From Candidatus Zixiibacteriota bacterium (GTDB lineage: Bacteria > Zixibacteria > MSB-5A5 > GN15 > JACZUZ01), in NCBI GenBank assembly GCA_022563625.1, contig JADFNA010000066.1, positions 1 to 7,540 on the forward strand: DNA of 7,540 bases, in the 5' to 3' direction. The translations under genes and the position numbers were made by a program. Positions 1 through 6,098 of the stretch are shown here, in pieces (the first letter of the stretch is position 1; every line of letters starts with the position of its first letter). The notes under the pieces were generated by a model, which was not told the origin of the DNA, did not search any database, and saw only the letters and a list, made by a program, of their open reading frames with translations.

Positions 1-1
1 A

Positions 2-1258
2 CTGTTAATAATTGATGAAGAGCAGCGCTTTGGAGTCAAGAGCAAAGAGCGCCTGCGCCAGATGAAGGCAAATGTTGACACAATTGCTATGACGGCAACA
101 CCGATCCCGCGCACTTTGCAGATGTCGTTGTCCGGCGCGCGTGACATGTCATTGATCGCCTCTGCTCCGCGCGGGCGGCTGCCGATTACGACCGTCGTCA
201 GCGAGTTCACACCGGATATTATCGGTGAGGCGATTTTGCGCGAAATTGATCGAGGCGGCCAGGTGTTTTTCGTTCATAATCGGGTGAGGACGATTTCAGC
301 GGTCAAGGAATATCTCGAAAAGCTGTTGCCGCAGGTTTCGCTATTGGTCGGGCATGGCCAGATGCCGGAGCGCCAGTTGGAAAACGTGATGCTTCAGTTT
401 GTGCAAGGAAGGGCGCAGCTCTTGCTGTGCACGTCGATTATCGAATCGGGGCTGGATATCCCAAATGTCAACACTATAATAATAGACCGCTCCGACCGGT
501 TTGGCATGGCCCAGTTGTATCAACTGCGCGGACGGGTTGGCCGCTCGAGTGAACAAGCGTATTGCTATCTTCTCACGCCCGGATATCGGCGGATGACCGA
601 GGATGCGCGCAAACGGCTCAAGGCAATCGAGTCTCATACCGAGCTGGGCAGCGGTTTCGCGCTGGCGATGCGCGATTTGGAACTGCGCGGAGCCGGAAAC
701 ATGCTTGGCGCGAAACAATCAGGATTTATTGACGAAATCGGCTTTGACATGTATTCCAAACTGCTCGAGGAGGCGGTCGCGGAATTCAAGGGTGAAGGGA
801 CACGCGGATTGCCCGCGACAACACTGGAAACGGACCTGGAAGTGTATTTGCCGGAAGACTATATAGATATTAATCAGCACAAGGTGGATGTCTATCGCCG
901 TCTGGCCCAGGCCAGATCAGTTTCGCAGGTGGAATTGATACGCGAGGAACTGGCGGACCGTTATGGCAGGCCGCCGCAGGCGGCCCTGAATCTGATTGAG
1001 GCCACAGCGTTAAAACTGGCCGCGGCGCAACTGAGAATAGACAAAGTCCGTATGAAGTCCGGGAGAGTGGAATTACACTACGAAAGCGGAAAAGAATTTG
1101 ACCGTCCGGAAATAGAGAGAATGCGCCAGGCGGTGGAATGTCATCTGGAGTTCGTGTTGAGTCCGAACGCAATAGTGACAATTGATGTTGGGGCGCTCAA
1201 GGAAGAAGAGCGCCTGGTTTATGTCCGCCGGGCGCTGGAGTGTACGGTCGAAGGCTAA
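2..1258 (+). CDS. mfd: Transcription-repair coupling factor Mfd, C-terminal part (5' end outside window)
   Basis: Mfd is a cytoplasmic ATP-driven DNA translocase that removes RNA polymerase stalled at lesions and recruits UvrA. The open frame enters from the left edge, so the true start is not visible; 418 residues remain of a protein that is usually about 1,150 long. Counting from the first visible codon, the Walker B box DEEQ is at residues 5-8 and helicase motif III (TATPIPRT) at 31-38. Motif V follows around TSIIESGLDIPNVN (144-157) and motif VI QLRGRVGRS at 174-182. The TRG translocation motif (DLELRGAGNMLG...Q.GF) lies at about 225-242. The last 140 or so residues match the C-terminal regulatory domain, with a DLEVYLPEDYI segment. 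The ATG at 62 is internal, because codons 2-61 read straight into the DEEQ box. The stop is TAA 1256-1258. No frameshift or lost motif is seen. RecG shares the helicase motifs, but the C-terminal domain fits Mfd. Confidence 0.96.
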   Translation: MLIIDEEQRFGVKSKERLRQMKANVDTIAMTATPIPRTLQMSLSGARDMSLIASAPRGRLPITTVVSEFTPDIIGEAILREIDRGGQVFFVHNRVRTISAVKEYLEKLLPQVSLLVGHGQMPERQLENVMLQFVQGRAQLLLCTSIIESGLDIPNVNTIIIDRSDRFGMAQLYQLRGRVGRSSEQAYCYLLTPGYRRMTEDARKRLKAIESHTELGSGFALAMRDLELRGAGNMLGAKQSGFIDEIGFDMYSKLLEEAVAEFKGEGTRGLPATTLETDLEVYLPEDYIDINQHKVDVYRRLAQARSVSQVELIREELADRYGRPPQAALNLIEATALKLAAAQLRIDKVRMKSGRVELHYESGKEFDRPEIERMRQAVECHLEFVLSPNAIVTIDVGALKEEERLVYVRRALECTVEG

Positions 1259-1304
1259 ACCTTCCCGCCGAAGCTAAAAAGTCATTACTCAAAGAGGGAA
1301 ACCG

Positions 1305-2417
1305 ATGCAAAAAAAACTGACGACGAGATGTTTCTTGACCACGCGCAGGCGCCTTATCACAGTTTCGGCGCCGCTGGCCGTGGCGCTATTTGTCGGAATC
1401 GCCGCCTCGAAAACCAACGCAGAACAGACACCCGCCGGGGACCAGACTCCATCACTGGTAATGGAAGGAGAAACGCATCTGGCAAATGTCGTTCAACTTA
1501 CTTTTGGAGGGGAAAATGCCGAAGCGTATTTCTCAACAGATGCGTCAGAGTTGATCTTTCAGTCAACCAAAGGCCGCAGTTGTGATGCAATCTATCGCAT
1601 GAACAGCGATGGATCCAAACTGCGCATGATCAGTTCGGGCAAAGGGGTCACGACCTGCCCATATATCGCGCCGGACGGCAAGTCTATTATCTATGCTTCG
1701 ACACATCTGGCCGGCGCCGGCTGTCCGCCAAAACCGGACCACAGCCGGGGCTATGTCTGGGCGTTGTATAAGGACTATGATATTTTTGCGGCAGACCCGG
1801 ATGGCGCAAATCTCCGCCGCCTGACCGACACTCCCGGTTATGACGCCGAAGGTGTTTACTCCATTTCCGGGGACAAGATTATTTTCACGTCTGTACGCGA
1901 CGGTGACCTTGAGTTGTATACCATGAATCCGGATGGGACACAGCAAAAGCGTATAACAAACTCACCCGGGTATGACGGCGGGGCGTTTTTCTCATACGAT
2001 GGGAAGAAAATTGTCTGGCGCGCATCGCGGCCGACCGGAGAAGAGCTTGAAGACTACCGCCGCCTGCTCAAGGAGGGACTGATTCGCCCGAGCAAGCTGG
2101 AGATATTTATCGCCAATGCTGACGGATCAAATGTGAAGCAGCTTACCGCCAACGGTAAAGCTAATTTCGGACCCTACTGGCATCCTTCGGGAAACTACAT
2201 AATTTTTGCCTCGAACATGAATGACCCGAAAGGCAGGAATTTTGATTTGTTCACCGTCGACATCAGTACACTGAAAATCGAGCAAATCACTTTTAACGAG
2301 ACATTCGACGGTTTTCCGATGTTCTCGCATGACGGGAAAAAATTGGTGTTTTCCTCCAACCGCAACAACAGCGCTCCGCACGAGACAAATGTGTTTATTG
2401 CCGACTGGGTCCAATAG
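1305..2417 (+). CDS. Exported TolB-like PD40 beta-propeller protein
   Basis: A 370-residue protein, probably periplasmic or envelope-associated. The N terminus has a basic stretch (RRR at 14-16), a hydrophobic core at about 17-34 and a likely signal peptidase I site after TNA (residue 39). The rest consists of PD40/WD40-like blades, as in the C-terminal propeller of TolB. Repeated units have the form 'DGKxIxFxS...D.ELYxxNxDGSxxxxLT', for example near 84-110, 155-174, 190-217, 232-281, 297-329 and 343-369, giving about six blades. There is no TolB N-terminal domain and no protease or amidase domain, so this is a stand-alone propeller, likely a protein- or ligand-binding module; no enzymatic function can be assigned. 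C93, C118 and C140 could form a disulfide after export. An inserted stretch at about 140-158 (CPPKPDHSRGYVWALYKDYD) interrupts the second blade and resembles a recurrent feature of related bacterial propellers. The start is supported by GAGGG at 1294-1298, six bases before ATG. It follows mfd by 46 bp, so co-transcription is possible. Confidence 0.9.
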   Translation: MQKKLTTRCFLTTRRRLITVSAPLAVALFVGIAASKTNAEQTPAGDQTPSLVMEGETHLANVVQLTFGGENAEAYFSTDASELIFQSTKGRSCDAIYRMNSDGSKLRMISSGKGVTTCPYIAPDGKSIIYASTHLAGAGCPPKPDHSRGYVWALYKDYDIFAADPDGANLRRLTDTPGYDAEGVYSISGDKIIFTSVRDGDLELYTMNPDGTQQKRITNSPGYDGGAFFSYDGKKIVWRASRPTGEELEDYRRLLKEGLIRPSKLEIFIANADGSNVKQLTANGKANFGPYWHPSGNYIIFASNMNDPKGRNFDLFTVDISTLKIEQITFNETFDGFPMFSHDGKKLVFSSNRNNSAPHETNVFIADWVQ

Positions 2418-2825
2418 TCTCTGAATGAATTATCCTGGCTAAGTTTTCTACGCCGAGTATTTCACCTTAAGTTATTCAAGCCGAGTATTCTGCGCCGAGG
2501 CGCCGATGCCCATCCTCATTGTCTGCGCTCATTATTTCCATAACTATGGTCTGAGCAAACAGGTTAATCCGCTGTATATCGTTTTGCTCCCTGGTACACA
2601 TGCACAGTTTTGCATGCCCACCGTCCTGAATGCAGAGACGTTCACACATCATCTGTTGAGACACTTCGGCCAAATCAGCGCGGGCCGCCTGTTCAGTTCT
2701 TAGCCAGCGATTCAAGCGCCTTCCCCGCTTACAGTTACACAATCAGTCCGGTCCTAACTCGCCGCCGTTGTTCCTTTCTGGCGCCCGGGCGCTCGCTTTG
2801 CGCAAGGGCTGTGTGGAGAAGTTGA
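2418..2825. other. 408-bp intergenic stretch without a convincing gene
   Basis: No reading frame here has both a good ribosome binding site and a recognisable protein. Two short + frames (2506-2703, 2610-2825) and a TTG-started frame on the other strand (2742-2476) match nothing I know. The stretch holds a 28-bp direct repeat (2441-2489) and several inverted repeats. One is GCTCA/TGAGC (2527-2531/2552-2556) enclosing CCATA/TATGG (2538-2542/2545-2549). Another is CATGCA/TGCATG (2599-2604/2611-2616), and there is a perfect 12-bp GC palindrome at 2781-2792. None is followed by a T-run, so I do not call a terminator for the propeller gene. No convincing -35/-10 pair for the downstream gene was found. 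Confidence 0.6.
2441..2489. repeat. Imperfect 28-bp tandem repeat, two copies
   Basis: The segments 2441-2461 and 2469-2489 align at an offset of 28 with 17 of 21 matches. The core GCCGAGTATT is identical at 2452-2461 and 2480-2489, and AAGTT is identical at 2441-2445 and 2469-2473. A third partial GCCGAG occurs at 2494-2499 but is out of register. It lies just after the propeller gene's stop codon. Function unknown. Confidence 0.6.
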
Positions 2826-3467
2826 ATGATGCTTGAAGGGAACAGAATGCTTGAAGGAAAGTTTCAGCGCGGATTTACAACTGAGAGACTGAAGACTACG
2901 CTGGAGCCTCGTGTCCGCAAGGATGACGGCGGCTTTTATCTGGAAACTCTTTCGGAACAGGTGAAAGTGTATTTTGAAGATTTCTATACTTTTCTCGAAC
3001 AGGTTTACGAACGCTGCGACAGCGAAGTGGATATATTGCGGGACAAGATTGCCGAGACCCCGCAGGATAACTCAGAAACACTTTCCTATTACCGCGCCCG
3101 CATAATAATTGTCAGCGTTGTCCGCAAAGCGGCTTTGAATTTCTACATGGACGGTTCAAACTTCGGTGTTATAATGACTCCCTGGTGTTTTGGCACAGTT
3201 GCCCTTGAAAAGATTGAAATCTATCGTGAACGCCTCAGCAAAGGCGAGGCGCAAGACCCGTATGCGTCATCGTATCCATATTATGTCATCAAGTACATAG
3301 ATGAAATCTGCAAAGCAACGCTTCTGGAGCTGTTCGACTTCCCGGAAAAGGCGTTCCAGATGCGCTGGCAGTACAGCGAACTGCTCAGGCGCTACTCAAA
3401 AGTGCTCAGCCGGATAAATGAATCTCTCGAGACCGTGCTCTTAAGGATCAAGCATTTTCAGCCGTGA
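2826..3467 (+). CDS. Uncharacterised helical protein, 213 residues
   Basis: I do not recognise this family. The product is probably cytoplasmic: no signal peptide or clear membrane helix is visible. It is rich in charged and aromatic residues with mostly helical character. Notable parts are an acidic aromatic stretch at about 46-62 (QVKVYFEDFYTFLEQVYER), a more hydrophobic central segment at 92-128 (IIIVSVVRKAALNFYMDG, then VIMTPWCFG), and a tyrosine cluster at 150-157 (YPYYVIKY). The C-terminal third (about 180-212) is a basic amphipathic helix that could form a coiled coil. Two starts are possible. ATG 2826 has GGAGAA at 2815-2820 five bases upstream. ATG 2847 has AAGGGA at 2836-2841 five bases upstream and would give 206 residues. 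The two are linked by an 18-bp duplication (see the repeat at 2829-2857). The gene is flanked by long non-coding stretches and seems monocistronic, so context gives no function. Codon use and length support a real gene. Confidence 0.8.
   Translation: MMLEGNRMLEGKFQRGFTTERLKTTLEPRVRKDDGGFYLETLSEQVKVYFEDFYTFLEQVYERCDSEVDILRDKIAETPQDNSETLSYYRARIIIVSVVRKAALNFYMDGSNFGVIMTPWCFGTVALEKIEIYRERLSKGEAQDPYASSYPYYVIKYIDEICKATLLELFDFPEKAFQMRWQYSELLRRYSKVLSRINESLETVLLRIKHFQP
2829..2857 (+). repeat. 18-bp-period duplication of the start region
   Basis: The 11-mer ATGCTTGAAGG occurs at 2829-2839 and again at 2847-2857. The protein therefore begins with MLEG twice (residues 2-5 and 8-11). Both copies are in the same reading frame and the first supplies a purine-rich SD-like sequence for the second ATG. 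This leaves the true start ambiguous. Confidence 0.75.
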
Positions 3468-3656
3468 GGTGAACCGGCAATGAGGTCTGAAAGAAATGAA
3501 GAACTACTTCATAAATGTAAAACTGAACTGTGCGGGACAGAAGTCTTGCCCGCGCAGATCTGTGGTTGACGCACCTTTTCTTTTTTACGAGGTTAGAATA
3601 CGGTATTAACAATAGTTACTGCTGACTTTTGCCTCACTCCTTCTCTTCTCTGTAGT
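3468..3656. other. Non-coding stretch between the 213-residue gene and its downstream terminator
   Basis: No supported gene. It contains a small GAAG/CTTC hairpin (3500-3503/3509-3512), the strong stem at 3528-3557, a T-rich run at 3575-3586, and a CT-rich tract at 3631-3650. TTGACG at 3566-3571 and TAGAAT at 3594-3599 resemble promoter boxes but are 22 bases apart, which is too far for a normal sigma-70 promoter. It is either a long 3' untranslated region or the home of a small RNA ending at the terminator at 3657-3696. Confidence 0.5.
3528..3557 (+). other. Strong GC-rich hairpin after the 213-residue gene
   Basis: CTGTGCGGG (3528-3536) pairs with CCCGCGCAG (3549-3557) over nine base pairs including one G-T wobble, with a 12-base loop. 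It sits 60 bases after the stop codon. The T-rich run begins only at 3575, so it is not a textbook intrinsic terminator. It could stabilise the 3' end of the mRNA or belong to a small RNA. Confidence 0.5.
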
Positions 3657-3696
3657 AAATCAGGCCCCGGCCCTCCCTCCGGAGCCTGATTTTTTT
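3657..3696 (+). terminator. Rho-independent terminator
   Basis: AAATCAGGC (3657-3665) pairs perfectly with GCCTGATTT (3684-3692). After one C/A mismatch the stem continues with CCGG (3667-3670) against CCGG (3679-3682), leaving the loop CCCTCCCT. Seven T residues follow at 3690-3696. It ends transcription from the left and separates it from the HD-GYP gene. The A-run on the other side is short, so the main direction is +. Confidence 0.9.
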
Positions 3697-3716
3697 GATT
3701 ATCACTTCACGTCCGA

Positions 3717-3841
3717 TTGACAATAGGAGGCCCTTTTGGGCCGGCTAAACTGTTCATAGTTTGAACACATCGATAGTTCCTATCTGGTCGATACCAGAAG
3801 AATGAGAAACTCTCTCCTCGGGGGAGGGCGGGCAAAATAAC
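3717..3841 (+). promoter_or_regulatory. Hairpin-rich leader of the HD-GYP gene
   Basis: Between the terminator and the start codon there is a dense series of inverted repeats: GGCCC/GGGCC (3729-3733/3738-3742); AAACT/AGTTT (3747-3751/3758-3762), which overlaps TGTTC/GAACA (3751-3755/3763-3767) so that only one can form; GATAG/CTATC (3772-3776/3780-3784); TCTGGT/ACCAGA (3783-3788/3793-3798); and CTCTCC/GGAGGG (3812-3817/3823-3828). The last hairpin contains the gene's SD core GGAGG (3823-3827). A perfect -35-like TTGACA is at 3717-3722 without a matching -10 at normal spacing. I do not see the conserved core of the known GEMM c-di-GMP riboswitches. Interpretation as a cis-regulatory RNA is inference. 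Confidence 0.45.
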
Positions 3842-4840
3842 ATGGTGCAACTACATACAAGAGCGCGAACGGGCAAGTTTATCTCCATATACCTTGAATC
3901 ACTCAAGTTAGATTCGATACTAAACTTTGATCTGTATGTCAAACTCGATGGACAATTGGTTCTCTTTCGCAGCGCCGAGCTTCCGTTCACCGAGCGGACC
4001 AAGTTGAAGTTGATTGACAAAGGCGTCAACATTCTTTATATCGACGGTAGTTCGCGAAGCGAGTTTCAGCGCTATCTCGAAACCAATCTTCCGGAAATTT
4101 TGGCCGATCCGGATATTCCCCAGTTGCGCAAGGCGGGAATTCTGTATGAAACCAGTAAATCCCTCATCGAAGATGTGTTTTCCAACCCGACATACGGCGA
4201 AAACATTCGCCGCAGCGAAAAGCTGGTCAACAGCACAATTTCCTATCTGCTTCAGGGGCGAGACGCGTTTTTGAATTTGTTGCGCATCACCAGTTACAAT
4301 TATTCAATCTACAGCCATTCAGTAAATGTCTGCGCCTATTCACTGGCGCTGGGGCAGCGCCTGGGCGTCACCTCTGAGAAAATGCAGCATGAACTCGGCA
4401 TCGGCGCGTTGCTGCACGACGTGGGAAAGTCTCGGGTGTCCGAGAGAATTCTAAACAAATCCGGCGTACTCTCACCACGTGAATTTGAAATAATGAAACG
4501 ACACCCGCGCTGGGGTGTAGAAATCCTGCGCGAGACAAGCCAGATCCCCGAGATCAGCTATTTGCCTGTGCTGGAGCATCATGAGCGCGAGGGAGGGACT
4601 GGTTATCCCGACAGTATCGGTTTGCAGGAGATGCATCTGTACAGCAAGATTGTCGCGATTGTTGACTGTTTTGATGCGATGACTACCCAGCGTGTGTATC
4701 AGAACGCGATGGAATCATTCGCCGTCTTGCGCGTCATGAACACCAAGAAAAACGGTTTTGATTTGGATGTCTTGCGTGAGTTTATCATCCTGCTTGGCCC
4801 TGATGAAATGATCCACGAGTCTACCACAGATATTTTCTAG
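3842..4840 (+). CDS. HD-GYP domain protein, probable cyclic di-GMP phosphodiesterase
   Basis: A 332-residue cytoplasmic protein. HD-GYP enzymes are metal-dependent phosphodiesterases that hydrolyse cyclic di-GMP to pGpG or GMP, lowering this second messenger and so affecting motility, adhesion and biofilm state. Residues 1-90 or so form an N-terminal domain (KFISIYLESL, LYVKLDGQLVLF, GVNILYIDG) like that found before HD-GYP in many bacteria; it is not a response-regulator receiver domain. The HD-GYP domain covers about 125-325, with H159, the HD pair H192-D193 in HDVGK (192-196), H221, H246-H247, the GYP motif HHEREGGTGYP (246-256) and D275 in DCFDAMT. The metal ligands appear complete. The usual Asp of HHExxDGxGYP is Gly251 here. 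No membrane segment is seen. The SD core GGAGG lies 14 bases before ATG, a long spacing, and inside a hairpin. No closer start exists, and the N terminus matches the family from near residue 11. It appears monocistronic, with a terminator upstream. Confidence 0.92.
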   Translation: MVQLHTRARTGKFISIYLESLKLDSILNFDLYVKLDGQLVLFRSAELPFTERTKLKLIDKGVNILYIDGSSRSEFQRYLETNLPEILADPDIPQLRKAGILYETSKSLIEDVFSNPTYGENIRRSEKLVNSTISYLLQGRDAFLNLLRITSYNYSIYSHSVNVCAYSLALGQRLGVTSEKMQHELGIGALLHDVGKSRVSERILNKSGVLSPREFEIMKRHPRWGVEILRETSQIPEISYLPVLEHHEREGGTGYPDSIGLQEMHLYSKIVAIVDCFDAMTTQRVYQNAMESFAVLRVMNTKKNGFDLDVLREFIILLGPDEMIHESTTDIF

Positions 4841-4883
4841 CCCGGCGCCTTTACATCAAGAGCATACTCCGCGGTCCGGCCGG

Positions 4884-4913
4884 TTGACATCGCCGCACGC
4901 GGGCCGTTACTTT
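4884..4913 (+). promoter_or_regulatory. Possible sigma-70 promoter of ridA
   Basis: A perfect -35 box TTGACA is at 4884-4889. At 17-18 bp spacing the -10 position reads TTACTT (4907-4912) or TACTTT (4908-4913), which matches the consensus poorly. It lies in the 177-bp gap between the HD-GYP gene and ridA, so a promoter is expected somewhere here. Confidence 0.35.
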
Positions 4914-4961
4914 TGTTTCGCTGTGCGACATTAACGCCTCCTGCGTTGTTGGCGCCAGGCG

Positions 4962-4978
4962 AAACACGGAGTGTTTTT
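4962..4978 (+). other. Short hairpin with T-run upstream of ridA
   Basis: AAACAC (4962-4967) pairs perfectly with GTGTTT (4971-4976) around a three-base GGA loop, and the T-run continues to 4978. It might be a weak terminator for the HD-GYP gene, 122 bases after its stop, or a 5' leader element of ridA. The stem is AT-rich, so terminator activity is doubtful. Confidence 0.35.
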
Positions 4979-5017
4979 GATCGAGAAGAAACCAACAAAA
5001 CAGACGGAGAGAGTGTT

Positions 5018-5407
5018 ATGAGCAAGGTGGCTGTTCAGACTGACGCCGCCCCAAACGCGATTGGACCGTATTCGCAGGCGGTCAAACAATCCGCCGGGGA
5101 TATGGTGTTTTTGTCCGGCCAGGTGGCGATTGACCCAAAGACACAGCAGTTCGCCGGCGGTGACGCCGCAGCGCAGGCCCGTCTCGCTCTTGAGAACCTG
5201 AAAGCAGTTGCAGCGGCCTCCGGGTCCAGCCTTTCTGAGGTGGTCAAAACCACAGTTTATCTGCAATCGCTAGGGGATTTCGCGGTGGTCAATCAGGTGT
5301 ATGGCGAGTTTTTCCAGGAACCATATCCCGCCCGGGCCGCAGTTGAGGTCGCCGGACTGCCCAAGGGCGCTCTGGTGGAAATCGACGCAATCATTATCAA
5401 AAGCTGA
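5018..5407 (+). CDS. ridA: RidA family enamine/imine deaminase (YjgF/YER057c/UK114)
   Basis: RidA hydrolyses reactive enamine/imine intermediates, such as 2-aminoacrylate released by PLP enzymes like threonine/serine dehydratase, to the 2-keto acid and ammonia. It acts in the cytoplasm as a homotrimer with active sites between subunits. The 129-residue length is typical. The whole family pattern is present: AIGPYSQAV at 14-22 (Tyr18), FLSGQVAIDP at 31-40, the helix QARLALENLKAV at 53-64, and the C-terminal signature PARAAVEVAGLPKGALVEID at 104-123. Arg106 corresponds to E. coli Arg105, which binds the substrate carboxylate, and Glu121 to Glu120. Together these support the true deaminase RidA subfamily over the Rid1-7 relatives. 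The start at 5018 has GGAGAGA (5006-5012) five bases upstream. An in-frame upstream ATG at 4913 would add 35 residues with no family match and is rejected. Confidence 0.96.
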   Translation: MSKVAVQTDAAPNAIGPYSQAVKQSAGDMVFLSGQVAIDPKTQQFAGGDAAAQARLALENLKAVAAASGSSLSEVVKTTVYLQSLGDFAVVNQVYGEFFQEPYPARAAVEVAGLPKGALVEIDAIIIKS

Positions 5408-5561
5408 CAATAGCCGGTACGCGGCGCTAGCCGAGCCAGCCGCCGAGGCCGATATTATGTACATGTGTGGTGGAAATAGAATCGACACGGGAAAACCCGG
5501 CAGAGTGGCGCGAAATTCGATGATCAGCAGTCTGAAAGATCGAAACAGGTGATCAAAAACG
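5408..5561. other. Gap between ridA and the NuoJ-like gene
   Basis: The gap is 154 bp. It contains the small hairpins CGGC/GCCG (5422-5425/5430-5433) and CGGG/CCCG around AAAA (5488-5491/5496-5499), neither followed by a T-run, so no terminator is visible and read-through from ridA cannot be excluded. TATTAT at 5453-5458 resembles a -10 box but has no -35 partner. Confidence 0.5.
5457..5552 (+). CDS. Possible 31-residue small protein before the NuoJ-like gene
   Basis: A short frame with ATG 5457 is preceded by GAGG (5445-5448) eight bases upstream and ends with TGA nine bases before the NuoJ-like start. The product would be basic and soluble (starting MYMCGGNRIDTG, ending SLKDRNR). It resembles no protein I know. 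Frames of this size occur by chance, so it may be non-coding or a leader peptide coupling translation to the next gene. Confidence 0.2.
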   Translation: MYMCGGNRIDTGKPGRVARNSMISSLKDRNR

Positions 5562-6098
5562 ATGAGCGAAGTAAGATTTTTTATTTTTGCCGCGTTGTTG
5601 ATTAGTTCAGCGGTTAGCGTGGTCACCATAACTGATCTGCGCAAGGCTGCATTGGCGTTCTTTCTCTTAAATGTAGTTCTCGCGTCATTTTTCCTGATTG
5701 AAGGTCCGGCGCTGCTGGCGCTTGTCCAGTTCTTCCTGGGAGCGGCAGTTTCCACTTTTTTTCTGCGCAAAAACTCCGAATCTGAGCGGGCGTCTGGTAT
5801 CTCAATGGTAAAAAGTCCCAACGGCGCAATCGGCCTGTTTATCCTTATCTGTTTCACCATGATTGTGACTCCAGTCTGGATGTATTCCGTCTGGAAGCCA
5901 CAGCCGGGTGATGCGCCTGCGGCGCTCTCCGAGGCCCTTTCGGAACTTGCCAGCGGGCAGTATCTGCTGGTCATTGCCGCCGCGCTTATGATGTTTACGG
6001 TCGTTGTCGTTTCATTCTGGAGAAAGCCTACTCGGGCAAGAAACATATCTCCGGGCCAGAGCGTACGCGGGACCGCGGGAACGCATGATGACCGATAA
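5562..6098 (+). CDS. Divergent NuoJ-like membrane subunit (complex I related)
   Basis: A 178-residue integral membrane protein with five predicted helices at about 5-22, 28-46, 50-68, 87-109 and 132-153. This is the length (about 184) and topology of NuoJ, the ND6 subunit of NADH:quinone oxidoreductase, which helps couple quinone reduction to proton pumping. Helices 1-3 align with NuoJ by eye (FFIFAALLISS, then LLALVQFFLGAAVSTFFL). The third-helix signature is altered. The positions of E. coli Glu55, Tyr59 and Gly61 (ALEIIVYAGA) read Val55, Leu59 and Ala61 (ALVQFFLGAA). The tail after 155 is hydrophilic. The start has AGGTGA (5545-5550) 11 bases upstream, a weak arrangement. It overlaps the next gene by 11 bp, indicating translational coupling. 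It follows ridA rather than nuoI, so it is not in a standard nuo operon. A distant role in another membrane complex is possible. Confidence 0.75.
   Translation: MSEVRFFIFAALLISSAVSVVTITDLRKAALAFFLLNVVLASFFLIEGPALLALVQFFLGAAVSTFFLRKNSESERASGISMVKSPNGAIGLFILICFTMIVTPVWMYSVWKPQPGDAPAALSEALSELASGQYLLVIAAALMMFTVVVVSFWRKPTRARNISPGQSVRGTAGTHDDR

Noticed and set aside
2506..2703. 65-residue + strand frame in the same gap
   Set aside because: There is no SD before ATG 2506 and no recognisable protein, so chance is the simplest explanation.
2476..2742. 88-residue frame on the - strand in the 408-bp gap
   Set aside because: It needs a TTG start, has no clear SD, and resembles no known protein.
3566..3599. 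TTGACG ... TAGAAT as a sigma-70 promoter
   Set aside because: The spacer is 22 bases, well outside the usual 16-18, so I did not list it as a promoter.
3717..3841. Known GEMM-type c-di-GMP riboswitch before the HD-GYP gene
   Set aside because: The conserved core segments expected for that class are not visible, so only an unnamed structured leader is proposed.
4913..5017. N-terminal extension of ridA by 35 codons
   Set aside because: The extension has no match to the RidA family, while ATG 5018 has a strong SD at correct distance and gives the standard 129-residue length.
5270..6046. Long open frame on the - strand (258 residues) opposite the NuoJ-like gene
   Set aside because: Its translation has no family resemblance and low complexity typical of an antisense shadow. 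The + strand frame encodes a recognisable membrane protein with overlapping downstream gene.
6004..6087. Earlier start of the NuoK-like gene at ATG 6004
   Set aside because: It would overlap the NuoJ-like gene by 95 bp, and the added residues are hydrophilic and unlike NuoK, which begins at its first membrane helix.
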